Assembly (NCBI GenBank): GCA_902461085.1
Contig: CABPWH010000031.1
Coordinates: 1 to 22,754 of the forward strand
DNA from: an uncultured Collinsella sp.
Lineage (GTDB): Bacteria; Actinomycetota; Coriobacteriia; Coriobacteriales; Coriobacteriaceae
DNA length: 22,754 bases
Direction: 5' to 3'
Shown: positions 8,405 through 16,486 of the stretch, piece by piece
Numbering within the stretch: position 1 is the stretch's first letter
Layout: each line of letters begins with the position of its first letter
The notes under the pieces: generated by a model
What the model saw: only the letters and a program-made list of their open reading frames with translations
The model's database searches: none
Told to the model about the DNA's origin: nothing
Made by a program: the position numbers and the translations under genes

Positions 8405-9244
8405 TCAGCCCTTGACGGCACCCGCCACCACGCCGTCGATGATGTACTTCTGGCAGAGGATGTACATGATGACGATGGGGATAACGACCATCATGATGCA
8501 GGCCATCATGGGACCGAGCTCGACGTGGCCGTAGCCGCCGCGGAAGTACTGGATCAAGATAGGAATGGTCCTGTACTTGGTGGAGTCGAGGGTAAGGTAG
8601 GGCAGCAGATAGTCGTTCCAGACCCACATGGTCTCGAGAATGCCGACCGAAAGATAGGTGGGCTTCATGATGGGAAGGACGATCTTAAAGAACACCTGGA
8701 CCGGATTGCAGCCGTCGATCATGGCCGCCTCTTCGATCTCGAGCGGAATGTTCTTTACAAAGCCGGCGAACATAAAGACCGCCAAGCCCGCGCCAAAGCC
8801 AAGATAGATAAAGCAGATGTTGAACGGCGTGTTGAAGCCGATGCGGTCCGCCAAATTGGACAGCGTGAACATGAGCATCTGGAAGGGCACGACCATCGAG
8901 AAGACGAACAGGTAATAGAAGAAGTTCGAGATCTTGTTGTTGACACGAACCACATACCAAGCGCACATGGAGCAGCACACCAAAATCAGCACGACCGACG
9001 TGACTGTGATGATGAGCGAGTACATAAATGCCGAGGCAAAGCCCTGCTCGTTAAGAGCGTGCAAGTAGTTTGCAAGGCCGTTGAACGTCTCGGGCGTGAG
9101 CAGATCGAACGCTGTGGTGGTGCTGATTGCGGTCGCTTTCTTAAAGGAATTGAGCGCGATCATGAACACGGGGTAGATCCACGCGAGCGACAGAATCGTA
9201 AAGAAGATTGAGAGCGCGCGGTTGATAACCTTATCGCGTTTCAT
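8405..9244 (-). CDS. CUT1 sugar ABC transporter permease, MalG-like
   Basis: Inner-membrane permease of a carbohydrate importer. It is 279 residues, the usual length for MalG/MsmG-like subunits, with an N-terminal hydrophobic segment (about 12-32) and five further predicted membrane segments. The EAA loop that contacts the ATPase is present as EEAAMIDGCNPVQVFFKIVLP. The start codon overlaps the stop of the preceding permease by one base (TAATG), and GGAGGTGCAGCAG upstream supplies the ribosome site, so translation is probably coupled. Confidence 0.92.
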   Translation of the reverse strand: MKRDKVINRALSIFFTILSLAWIYPVFMIALNSFKKATAISTTTAFDLLTPETFNGLANYLHALNEQGFASAFMYSLIITVTSVVLILVCCSMCAWYVVRVNNKISNFFYYLFVFSMVVPFQMLMFTLSNLADRIGFNTPFNICFIYLGFGAGLAVFMFAGFVKNIPLEIEEAAMIDGCNPVQVFFKIVLPIMKPTYLSVGILETMWVWNDYLLPYLTLDSTKYRTIPILIQYFRGGYGHVELGPMMACIMMVVIPIVIMYILCQKYIIDGVVAGAVKG

Positions 9245-10098
9245 TACTGCTGCACCTCCTTGGACCTCGTGGCCTTAAGCTGAATCATGGAGATGGCTAC
9301 GACCAGGATGCAGAAGATGACTGCCTTGGCCTGGCCAATGCCCTGCCATGCGATGCCGGCACGAGAATAGAACGTGTTGTAGATGTTCAGGGCGAGCATC
9401 TCGGTGGAGTGCGCGGGGGCACCGCCGGTAAGGGCGAGGTTCTGGTCGAACAGCTTAAAGCCGTTGGTGATGGACAGGAACAGGCAGATGGTGATGGTCG
9501 GCATCAGGTTAGGGATCTTAACCTTCCAAAACGTCTGCCATGCCGTGGCACCGTCGACCTTGGCGGCCTCGATGTAGTCGGACGGAATGGACTGCAGACC
9601 AGCGATGTAGATGATCATCATGTAGCCGACCTGCTGCCACAGGGTCAGGATGATAAGGCCCCAGAAGCCAGCAGCAGAGTTAAGGGCGATGAGCTGGGCA
9701 CCCACGTTGGAGAGCAGGCAGTTGATCAGAATCTGCCAAATGTAGCCCAGCACGATGCCGCCGATCAGGTTAGGCATAAAGAAGATCGTACGGAAGATGT
9801 TGGTGCCCTTGAGCGCTTTGCGGGTGAGCGCCTGCGCGATGGCGAGGGCAATCACGTTGATGAGCACCGTCGACAGGAAGGCAAACGCCACGGTAAAGAA
9901 GAACGACGTGGCAAACTGCGGATCGGACAGTGCGCGCACGTAGTTCTCGATACCGACAAAGTGCGTGTTGTTGATGGTAATAAACTGGCAGAACGAGAGA
10001 TAGAGACCCTGGATAAAGGGAATCACGAACCCGATCATAAACGCCAGACACGTGGGCAGCATAAAGAGCGGCCACCAGCGCTTGAGTGCTTTGCCCAT
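9244..10098 (-). CDS. CUT1 sugar ABC transporter permease, MalF-like
   Basis: First permease of the importer, 284 residues with about six membrane segments, starting with one at about 10-30. The EAA loop reads EAAKVDGATAWQTFWKVKIPNL. Length and layout match MsmF/UgpA-like permeases that lack the large periplasmic loop of E. coli MalF. AAAGGA precedes the ATG. It is followed by the MalG-like gene with a one-base overlap and preceded by the binding-protein gene across a strong hairpin. Confidence 0.92.
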   Translation of the reverse strand: MGKALKRWWPLFMLPTCLAFMIGFVIPFIQGLYLSFCQFITINNTHFVGIENYVRALSDPQFATSFFFTVAFAFLSTVLINVIALAIAQALTRKALKGTNIFRTIFFMPNLIGGIVLGYIWQILINCLLSNVGAQLIALNSAAGFWGLIILTLWQQVGYMMIIYIAGLQSIPSDYIEAAKVDGATAWQTFWKVKIPNLMPTITICLFLSITNGFKLFDQNLALTGGAPAHSTEMLALNIYNTFYSRAGIAWQGIGQAKAVIFCILVVAISMIQLKATRSKEVQQ

Positions 10099-10118
10099 AG
10101 AAGGGTCCTTTCAATATG

Positions 10119-10154
10119 CAGGGGGCGGGCAAACCAACGTCTGCCCGCCCCCTG
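10119..10154 (-). other. Strong intercistronic hairpin between binding-protein and permease genes
   Basis: A perfect 12-bp stem, CAGGGGGCGGGC (10119-10130) with GCCCGCCCCCTG (10143-10154), has no T-run on the minus strand. Hairpins at this place in binding-protein-dependent operons usually protect the upstream binding-protein mRNA from 3' decay, so that the lipoprotein is made in excess over the permeases. That role is inferred from position. Confidence 0.7.
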
Positions 10155-10185
10155 TCGCTAATCAGATAGCTTGGGCAGCAACTAC

Positions 10186-11502
10186 TTACTCGGAAGCAGC
10201 CTTCTCGGTCTTCCAACCATCGACGAAGGCGTTCTTGACGCCATCCCACTTGCTGTTGTCGGCAGCATAGGCGATCAGAGCCTGCTTGAGGTTCTTCTTC
10301 CACTCCTCGGAGGGAATGTAGACGAAGTCCCAAGCGACGGTCTTCTTGCCGTCCTTGGCCATGGCAACGGCCTGCTGCGAGAAGACGTTGGTGGTCTCCT
10401 TGGCGCTCTTGAACGGAGCGGTCAGACCCATCTTGTCGGCGATGATGCTGGTCGGGGTGTCAGCGGTGACGCACCAGTACATGAAGTCCTCGGTGGCCTT
10501 CTGGGCATCCTCGGAAGCCTGGGAGCTCACGCACCAGTAGTTCTCGCCGCCGGAGCACAGGCCCTGGTTCTCCTCGCCGTCGACGCCGATGTAGATCGGC
10601 AGCATGCCGAGCTGGTCATCGGTCATGCCGGCCTTGGTGAGGTCGGCGTAGGCCCAAGAACCGTTCTGATAGAAGACGGCCTTCCCGGTTGCGAACTCGT
10701 TGGTAGCGTCGTCGCCGGTCTTGGAGGCAAGCTGCGAAGGATCGCAGGTGGAGTCGGTGATGTACAGGTCGAAAATCTGCTTGAAGTTGTCGAGATACTC
10801 GCCCTTGATCTCGTCGTCCTCCTGGTTGTGCTCCTTCTCGAACTCGTAGTAGAGCGGGAGGTTGGCGAGGTGGGTGGTGTAGCGCCAGCTGGAGGAGTCA
10901 TCCATGCCGGCGGAAGTAAAGGCACCCTCAACACCAAGCTCGTCCTTGCGGGCCTGAATGTCATCGGCGCAAGCCTTCAGCTTGTCGAAGGAGTTGATGT
11001 CCTCGGCCTTGTAGCCAGCCTTCTCGAGCAGCTGCTTGTTGTAGATGATGCCGTAGCTCTCCTGGACCCAGTCGATACCCAGATCCTTGCCGTCGGACTG
11101 CAGAGCCAGGGAGTCGTCAATGAGCTCACCGCGGAGCTTGGTATCGGACAGATCGGCGCAGTAGTCCTTCCAGTTCTTAAGACCGGTGGGGCCGTTGACC
11201 TGGAACAGGGTCGGAGCGGAGCTCTTGGACATCTCGGACTTGAGCTTCTCCTCGTAGGTGTTGGAGGCGGCGGTCACGATCTTGACCTCGACGCCCTTCT
11301 CCTTCTTGTACGCCTTGGCGATCTCCTTCCACTCCTTGTCGACCTCGGGCTTGAATTGGAGGAAGTAGACCTCGGCAGCGCCACCAGAAGCAGAGGAGCC
11401 GGAGCCGGCGGAGCCACCGCAGCCCACGAGGCCCAGACCAAGAACCGCAGCCGCGGAACCAGCAAAGCCCAGGAACTGCCTTCTGCTCATTTCGTTCTTC
11501 AT
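10186..11502 (-). CDS. Sugar-binding lipoprotein of the CUT1 ABC transporter
   Basis: Extracellular solute-binding protein, family 1 (MalE/UgpB fold), 438 residues. The N-terminus combines a twin-arginine motif (S6-R7-R8-Q-F-L) with a lipobox LVGC, lipidated cysteine C28, followed by a Gly/Ser linker. It is thus a Tat-exported lipoprotein anchored to the outer face of the membrane. The mature domain includes ATGKAVFYQNGSWAYADL-type binding-protein features. The frame is open to GTG 11520; I chose ATG 11502 because GGGTGG lies upstream at a proper distance. Two operator-like sites lie in its 5' region. The sugar is unknown; maltose/maltodextrin is plausible from malQ-glgP nearby and shared operators. 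Confidence 0.93.
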   Translation of the reverse strand: MKNEMSRRQFLGFAGSAAAVLGLGLVGCGGSAGSGSSASGGAAEVYFLQFKPEVDKEWKEIAKAYKKEKGVEVKIVTAASNTYEEKLKSEMSKSSAPTLFQVNGPTGLKNWKDYCADLSDTKLRGELIDDSLALQSDGKDLGIDWVQESYGIIYNKQLLEKAGYKAEDINSFDKLKACADDIQARKDELGVEGAFTSAGMDDSSSWRYTTHLANLPLYYEFEKEHNQEDDEIKGEYLDNFKQIFDLYITDSTCDPSQLASKTGDDATNEFATGKAVFYQNGSWAYADLTKAGMTDDQLGMLPIYIGVDGEENQGLCSGGENYWCVSSQASEDAQKATEDFMYWCVTADTPTSIIADKMGLTAPFKSAKETTNVFSQQAVAMAKDGKKTVAWDFVYIPSEEWKKNLKQALIAYAADNSKWDGVKNAFVDGWKTEKAASE

Positions 11503-11608
11503 TACAATCCACCCTTTCACACCGTGGCGGCACCCTTTGCCGCCGCCTTCGGAGATTGGCTCGGGGACTTATGCCCCTTTTGCTGATTTGTACGATACGC
11601 TATTTGGC

Positions 11609-11626
11609 TACTTGTTTGAACAAGTA
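11609..11626. promoter_or_regulatory. Operator-like palindrome 1 upstream of the binding-protein gene
   Basis: TACTTGTTTGAACAAGTA has perfect 8-base arms around a TG centre. Its core TTGTTTGAACAA (11612-11623) differs by one base from the TTGTTTAAACAA pattern at malQ, GntR and PTS. It resembles HutC-type GntR operators. It is 107 bases upstream of the start codon. I could not assign the promoter boxes of this gene securely. Confidence 0.6.
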
Positions 11627-11686
11627 TTACTAGAGCGGTAGAAAAACTTCGGTGAACGGTAATTTCAACTTGATACTTGACAAGTT

Positions 11687-11698
11687 TTGTATAAACAA
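11687..11698. promoter_or_regulatory. Operator-like site 2 upstream of the binding-protein gene
   Basis: TTGTATAAACAA differs at one position from the B. subtilis TreR operator core TTGTATATACAA as I recall it, and fits the same pattern as the other sites in the window. It lies 75 bases from site 1, between the GntR terminator and the binding-protein promoter region. Confidence 0.5.
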
Positions 11699-11719
11699 TT
11701 ATTTGTTATCAAATGCAGA

Positions 11720-11768
11720 GAAAACGCCCGGTCAAGCCGATGCATCGTCGGTTTGACCGGGCGTTTTC
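11720..11768 (-). terminator. Terminator of the GntR gene
   Basis: A 21-bp stem (11720-11740 with 11748-11768, one G-U) closes a 7-base loop. On the minus strand the descending arm ends in GTTTTC, giving a modest T-tract. It separates the regulator transcript from the ABC operon and may work in both directions. Confidence 0.8.
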
Positions 11769-11809
11769 GCTTTGAGGGCATGAGTCTCGTCAGGCTGCGA
11801 GCTAGCCGG

Positions 11810-12529
11810 CTATCGCTTGGAGTTGACGCGGTAGTGGAAGATCTCGGGATGCGTGCGGGCATGCGTGACCTCAAACAGGATGCCGTCCGAGGTGTACGAC
11901 TGGCTCTCCATGACGGCAACGCAGTTGTATTTACCAAGGTCAAGATAGCTGCAGTCCTCATCGTTGGCGAGCTCGACACTCACCGTACGACGGCTCGCCA
12001 TCACCTTGACGCCGCGTTTGTGCTCCAGATAGTCGTAAATTGACTTTGCGGCGATCTCGGGCGTCAGACCCTTGGCGATCGACTCCAAAAAGTAACCATG
12101 GTCTACTTGGCGCGCATTGCCGTTAAGGCTTCGGACACGCACCACGCGAATCAACTCCTCGCCCATCTTAAAGCCCAGGCGACGAGAGAGTTGCTCAGTG
12201 CAAATCAAATGTTCAAAAGACTTGACCTCGGTCGATGCGACGGCATTGTTGCGTTTTGCGAACTCGCCAAACGACTCAACCTCTTCGAGTGCGCCCAACA
12301 TGTCGGTTTCGCCCTTAAGCCAAATAACGCGCACGCCCTTGCCGTGAATGGGCTGCACAAACATCCCATCGGCCAGCATACCCAAGGCGCGACGGACGGT
12401 ATTGCGCGTGCAGCCAAATTCCGCGGTCAGCTCGGTTTCGGTTGGCAGCATCTCCTGAAACGCATAGGTCCCGTTAATGATGCGCGAACGGATCTCACGG
12501 TAGATTCCTTCGTATATCGCTTTTGGCAT
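11810..12529 (-). CDS. GntR-family (HutC/UTRA) repressor, TreR-like
   Basis: A 239-residue transcription repressor. Residues about 1-70 form the GntR winged helix (LPTETELTAEFGCTRNTVRRAL is the recognition helix region), and about 90-235 form the UTRA effector-binding domain. The layout and parts of the sequence (SIYDYLEHKRG, SYLDLGKY) recall TreR, which senses a phosphorylated disaccharide. It is divergent from the PTS EIICB-phosphatase gene and lies upstream of the ABC operon. Operator-like sites occur in all three promoter regions, including its own, so autoregulation is likely. The effector could be a disaccharide phosphate made by the divergent PTS; this is inference. Start ATG 12529 has GAGGTG upstream. 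Confidence 0.9.
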   Translation of the reverse strand: MPKAIYEGIYREIRSRIINGTYAFQEMLPTETELTAEFGCTRNTVRRALGMLADGMFVQPIHGKGVRVIWLKGETDMLGALEEVESFGEFAKRNNAVASTEVKSFEHLICTEQLSRRLGFKMGEELIRVVRVRSLNGNARQVDHGYFLESIAKGLTPEIAAKSIYDYLEHKRGVKVMASRRTVSVELANDEDCSYLDLGKYNCVAVMESQSYTSDGILFEVTHARTHPEIFHYRVNSKR

Positions 12530-12583
12530 TGTTTCACCTCTACATTATTTATTTCCGGCTAGGCACGATAGCATTTCTTAAAG

Positions 12584-12595
12584 TTGTTTAAACCG
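12584..12595. promoter_or_regulatory. Operator-like site in the GntR promoter region
   Basis: TTGTTTAAACCG, 55 bases upstream of the GntR start, falls about where the -35 region would be for a TATCGT -10. On the minus strand it reads GTTTAAACAAC, identical over 11 bases to the malQ site. Confidence 0.5.
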
Positions 12596-12692
12596 AATAT
12601 CGGTAAAGCGACAGGATTTAACCGTTGACGGTTTCTGTCGTGCCCAAATCGGTTTCGCTCAAAACTGCCGATACGACAATCGTCTGGTCCTC

Positions 12693-12717
12693 TACAATGA
12701 ATCCATTGTTTAAACGT
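12693..12717 (+). promoter_or_regulatory. PTS-gene -10 box and operator-like site
   Basis: TACAAT at 12693-12698 is a good -10; the -35 is weak, which fits an activated or tightly controlled promoter. TTGTTTAAACGT at 12706-12717 would cover the transcription start. It lies 122 bases centre-to-centre from the GntR-gene site, so looping between two bound dimers is possible. Confidence 0.45.
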
Positions 12718-12758
12718 TTCCCCACGCGCAACGCGCCTCGATATTCGGAAGGCAGAAC

Positions 12759-15209
12759 ATGCTGCAAAAAATCCAACGCTTTGGCGGGGCCATGTTCGCT
12801 CCCGCCATGCTGTTTTCTATATCGGGCCTCATGGTCGGCGTCTCCGCCCTCGCAACGTCTGCGGATATCGTCGGCGATCTCGCCGTATACGGAACCCCTT
12901 GGTACGTTTTTTGGACTATCATTCAGCGTGGCTCGTGGACGGTCTTTAAGCGCCTTCCGCTCCTTTTTGCCGTAGCGCTGCCCATCGGCCTTGCCCAAAA
13001 GCAGCCGGCGCGTTGCTGCCTCGAGGCGCTCGTCGCCTATTTTGCCTACTGCTTCTTTTTGAGCGAGATCATTAAGCTGAGCGGAGACAACCTTGGACTT
13101 AAGTACCCGTCGTCTTTGACCTCCGCTAGCGGCATCACCATCATCGACGGCATCAAGACGCTCGACACCGGCATTATCGGCCCGCTAGTGGTATCGGCAA
13201 CCGTCGTCGCCATCCATGACCGCTTCTACGATGCCAAGGTTCCCGATTGGCTCGGCACCTTCTCGGGTTCCTCGCTGGTCTATCTCATCAGCTTTTTCGC
13301 CGTACTCGGTCTTGCCATTTTCTCGGCTGTCACGGTGCCCTACGTATACGATGTAACCGAAACGCTGCGCCACGCGCTTGCGGGCGTCGGTCCCTTTGGC
13401 GTAGGCATCTTTGCCTTTTTAGAACGAGCACTCGAGCCCTTTGGTCTGCACCACCTGCTCTACATGCCGATCTACTACGACAACCTGGTCATTAACGACG
13501 GCATCTACGCCACGTGGACCAATTTGCTCCCCATTCTCTCCCATAGCACGCGCCCCCTCAATGAGCTTGCGCCGTGGGCCGGTTTTACCGCCACTGGCTG
13601 GGTCAAGCTCTTTGGCCTTCCTGCCATCGCAGCCGCGTTCTACTCCACCGCAAAACCCGAGCGCCGCGCCGGCCTCAGGGTCATCCTTGTTCCCGCCATC
13701 ATCGCCTCGGTGGTTTGCGGCGTTACCGAGCCACTCGAGTTTCTCTTTATGTTCACCCACCCCGGGCTCTTTTTTCTCTACGCCGTCTTATCGTCTTGCC
13801 TTGCCACAACCATGAATCTCTTTGGCATCGTCGGCATCTTCTCGGGCGGCCTCATGGAGATGGCAGCCTTCAACTTTATTCCGCTCATGCGCACGCATGC
13901 CGGTGCCTATCTTTTGGCGCTCGGTATCGGCCTTGCCTTTAGCCTCATCTTTTTTGTTAGTTTTCGAGCACTCATCTTGGTCTATGATCTTAAGACGCCG
14001 GGCCGCGAGAATCATGTCGCCAATCGCGCGGCAATCGATTGTTTAACGGGAAGCGACTTTGCCAAAGAGCAATCTCCCAATGACGAGGTCAATAGTCGAT
14101 CCGATCAAGATCACGTCCTCGCTGAGCGGGTAATTCAGCTTTTAGGTGGCGTTGGCAATATCGTGGGCGCAACCAACTGCGCCACGCGCCTGCGCGTCGA
14201 GGTCGCAGACCCTTCCATCGTTGCAGATAACGCGTCGTTTGTCGCGGTGGGCGCCAAGGGCCTCATCATTACGGGCAAGACCGCCCAGGTGATCATCGGC
14301 ATCTCCGTTCCCCGCGTTAAAGAGCATTTTGACCAGATCATGGGCCTCGAGCCGGGATTTGTGCCCGCCACCTCGGCCTCCCCTGCCGCCAGCGCAGCCC
14401 ATAAGCGCGGCGATATCTGCTTCTTCGATATCGACGGAACGCTCGCCTGGCAAGACCCTCGAGTGGCACAAGAGCTTCCCGAGAGCGAGCGTGACCTGTC
14501 CCCTTATCCCAACGAGGCGGTCTCGCAGGCCATCCGCGATTTCGTTGCAAACGGCAACATGGCCTTTATCTGCACAGGACGCACCCTCAGCTGCATCCAC
14601 CCCAAACTTCTTGAGCTGCCCTGGACCGGCATCGTCTGTCTTGCGGGCGGTTACGCCGAGATCGACGGACACGCAATTCGCGATCTGTCGATGACGCCCA
14701 GTATGCTGCAGCGTCTTGCCCCCTACCTTGAGCAATCGGGCGAGGTCATCCGCTTTGAGGGCCTCAACGGCGTCGTGCGCATGAGTGCCGATGCCCCCGA
14801 TGCTCCCGGATACGCGCGCACCCTGGGCGACGCAGTCACGCAGCTGCAACATTACAGTGTCTACAAGATCTTGATGTCTACATCGCTCGCCAACCACATC
14901 GCTCAAGATAAGGCACTTGAGCCGCTGCTGTGCTTTAACGAGCTCGAACTCGAGGTAACCGAAATCTCGCCCCGCGAATGCACGAAGCGCGGGGGCATCC
15001 AGTCTGTACTCGACGCCCTCGATCCCCACCACGGAACCGTGTACGGCATCGGCGACGCCAGCAATGACGTCTCGCTGATGAACGCCGTCGATGTCGGTAT
15101 CGCCATGGGCAATGCGCCAGACTATCTCAAAAAGCGCGCCGACTACATCACCGACTCGGTCGACAAAGATGGCGTCGTCAAGGCGCTCGAGCACTTTAGG
15201 CTTATATAA
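12759..15209 (+). CDS. Alpha-glucoside-type PTS EIICB fused to a HAD (Cof-type) phosphatase
   Basis: An 816-residue membrane fusion in one uninterrupted frame. Residues about 1-420 are a glucose-superfamily EIIC very like alpha-glucoside permeases (GlvC/MalP/AglA): it begins MLQKIQRFGGAMFAPAMLF and carries the GVTEPLEF motif (E324). Residues about 450-525 are EIIB with phosphorylatable C474 in TNCATRLRV. After a Pro/Ala/Ser linker, residues about 552-816 are a complete HAD-IIB phosphatase: D557-I-D559-G-T, T606 in CTGRT, K743, and GD766-x-x-x-D770. EIIA must come from elsewhere. Expected role: import and phosphorylate an alpha-glucoside, then dephosphorylate it or its product. No phospho-alpha-glucosidase is nearby. 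GGAAGG six bases before ATG fixes the start. Confidence 0.93.
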   Translation: MLQKIQRFGGAMFAPAMLFSISGLMVGVSALATSADIVGDLAVYGTPWYVFWTIIQRGSWTVFKRLPLLFAVALPIGLAQKQPARCCLEALVAYFAYCFFLSEIIKLSGDNLGLKYPSSLTSASGITIIDGIKTLDTGIIGPLVVSATVVAIHDRFYDAKVPDWLGTFSGSSLVYLISFFAVLGLAIFSAVTVPYVYDVTETLRHALAGVGPFGVGIFAFLERALEPFGLHHLLYMPIYYDNLVINDGIYATWTNLLPILSHSTRPLNELAPWAGFTATGWVKLFGLPAIAAAFYSTAKPERRAGLRVILVPAIIASVVCGVTEPLEFLFMFTHPGLFFLYAVLSSCLATTMNLFGIVGIFSGGLMEMAAFNFIPLMRTHAGAYLLALGIGLAFSLIFFVSFRALILVYDLKTPGRENHVANRAAIDCLTGSDFAKEQSPNDEVNSRSDQDHVLAERVIQLLGGVGNIVGATNCATRLRVEVADPSIVADNASFVAVGAKGLIITGKTAQVIIGISVPRVKEHFDQIMGLEPGFVPATSASPAASAAHKRGDICFFDIDGTLAWQDPRVAQELPESERDLSPYPNEAVSQAIRDFVANGNMAFICTGRTLSCIHPKLLELPWTGIVCLAGGYAEIDGHAIRDLSMTPSMLQRLAPYLEQSGEVIRFEGLNGVVRMSADAPDAPGYARTLGDAVTQLQHYSVYKILMSTSLANHIAQDKALEPLLCFNELELEVTEISPRECTKRGGIQSVLDALDPHHGTVYGIGDASNDVSLMNAVDVGIAMGNAPDYLKKRADYITDSVDKDGVVKALEHFRLI

Positions 15210-15322
15210 GCAGCCGGCACGCGCACGCGTCCCGTTTCTCCAAATCGCCAAAACAGACGCGCCGGCAACTCCAATGTGGCAATATGGTATCTGCACACCG
15301 CAACGATGTAACCCAAGAAAGA

Positions 15323-16348
15323 ATGCGAGAACCCGTGTCCAGTCCGTTTACCAGCTTTTTAGCCCAGCACTTTGACCAGATTAACGACTATCTGGCCACG
15401 TTCTTTGACGGACAGGCGACCTCTGCCGATATCGAGCGCTACCTGTATGCGCCGCTCTCGGCTTTTACGGCCAACGCCGGCAAGCGCCACCGCCCGCTTA
15501 TCTGCATGCTCGCCGCAACCGCAGTGGGCGGTAGCTTTGAGAGCGCCCGCAGCGCCGCGGCAGCCATCGAGCATTTCCAGTCGGGCGCGCTGATCCACGA
15601 CGACATCGCCGACAACGGACAGCTTCGTCGAGGCAAGCCCTGCATGCACCTTACCGAGGGCACGGGCCTTGCCATCAATTGTGGCGACCTGGCGCTCACC
15701 ATGGTCACCAAGACGGTTCTCGACGACCCTACGCTGGAGTCCGACGTGAAGCTGCGCGTGCTCCACGAGCTTACCGAGATGATCGTCCGCACCATCGAGG
15801 GTCAAGCACTCGACCTGGGTTGGGTCCGCGACGGGCGCTTTGATATCTCGGTTGATGACTACCTGGACATGGCGACGCACAAGACCGCGTTTTACAGCGG
15901 AGCCACGCCGCTTGCCGCCGGAGCCATTATCGGCGGCGGCAGCGATGAGCAAATCGAAGCGCTGCGCGCCTTTGGCCTGCACACAGGCCTCGCCTTTCAG
16001 ATTCAGGACGACCTGCTCAACCTTGTCGGCACTAAGGAAGCCGCCAACAAGGACTTCCGCACCGACATCACCGAGGGCAAGCGCACGCTTGTCGCCGTAC
16101 ACGCCCTCTCTGATGAGCGCCACCACGACGAGGTCGAGGCGATTCTTTCCTCGGGCACCGATGATCCCGCGCAGCTCGCACGCGCCGTGGAGATCTTCCA
16201 GGAGACCGGCTCCATCGATTACGCCCACACTTACGCGCTCGACCTGACCGCTAAGGCCAAAGCGGCCATCGAGAACGTTGAGCTTGATCCGCACGCACGC
16301 GAGCTGTTCCTCTCCATGGCAGATTTCTTTGTGGAGCGCCTTAACTAA
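15323..16348 (+). CDS. Polyprenyl (trans-isoprenyl) diphosphate synthase
   Basis: Condenses isopentenyl diphosphate units into a prenyl diphosphate, probably for the menaquinone side chain or other isoprenoids. Both Asp-rich motifs are visible: first motif D93-D94-I-A-D97 in LIHDDIADNGQLRRGKP and second motif D229-D230-L-L-N233 in QIQDDLLNLVG, the DDxxN variant. The GKR/K substrate-binding lysines are present as AGKRHRPL and DITEGKRTL. I chose ATG 15323 (342 residues). The frame is open to ATG 15284, and GTG 15335 is another candidate; none has a convincing Shine-Dalgarno site. The chain-length class cannot be read by eye. It starts 114 bases after the PTS gene without an evident terminator between. 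Confidence 0.88.
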   Translation: MREPVSSPFTSFLAQHFDQINDYLATFFDGQATSADIERYLYAPLSAFTANAGKRHRPLICMLAATAVGGSFESARSAAAAIEHFQSGALIHDDIADNGQLRRGKPCMHLTEGTGLAINCGDLALTMVTKTVLDDPTLESDVKLRVLHELTEMIVRTIEGQALDLGWVRDGRFDISVDDYLDMATHKTAFYSGATPLAAGAIIGGGSDEQIEALRAFGLHTGLAFQIQDDLLNLVGTKEAANKDFRTDITEGKRTLVAVHALSDERHHDEVEAILSSGTDDPAQLARAVEIFQETGSIDYAHTYALDLTAKAKAAIENVELDPHARELFLSMADFFVERLN

Positions 16349-16486
16349 CGGGGGTTATAAAACCTGTCAGCAGCGTATTTAGGCACAACTTGCTACACTG
16401 TTGAGTGCATGTTTATGCATCCCTTTGCGTTGTCTATCCGACAGACGCTCAAATAGTACGAATGGTACGCCGAAAGGGGTTCGTTC

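Noticed and set aside
10171..11586. A 471-codon plus-strand frame opposite the binding-protein gene
   Set aside because: Leu/Val/Gly-rich antisense translation without a ribosome site; the minus-strand lipoprotein is certain.
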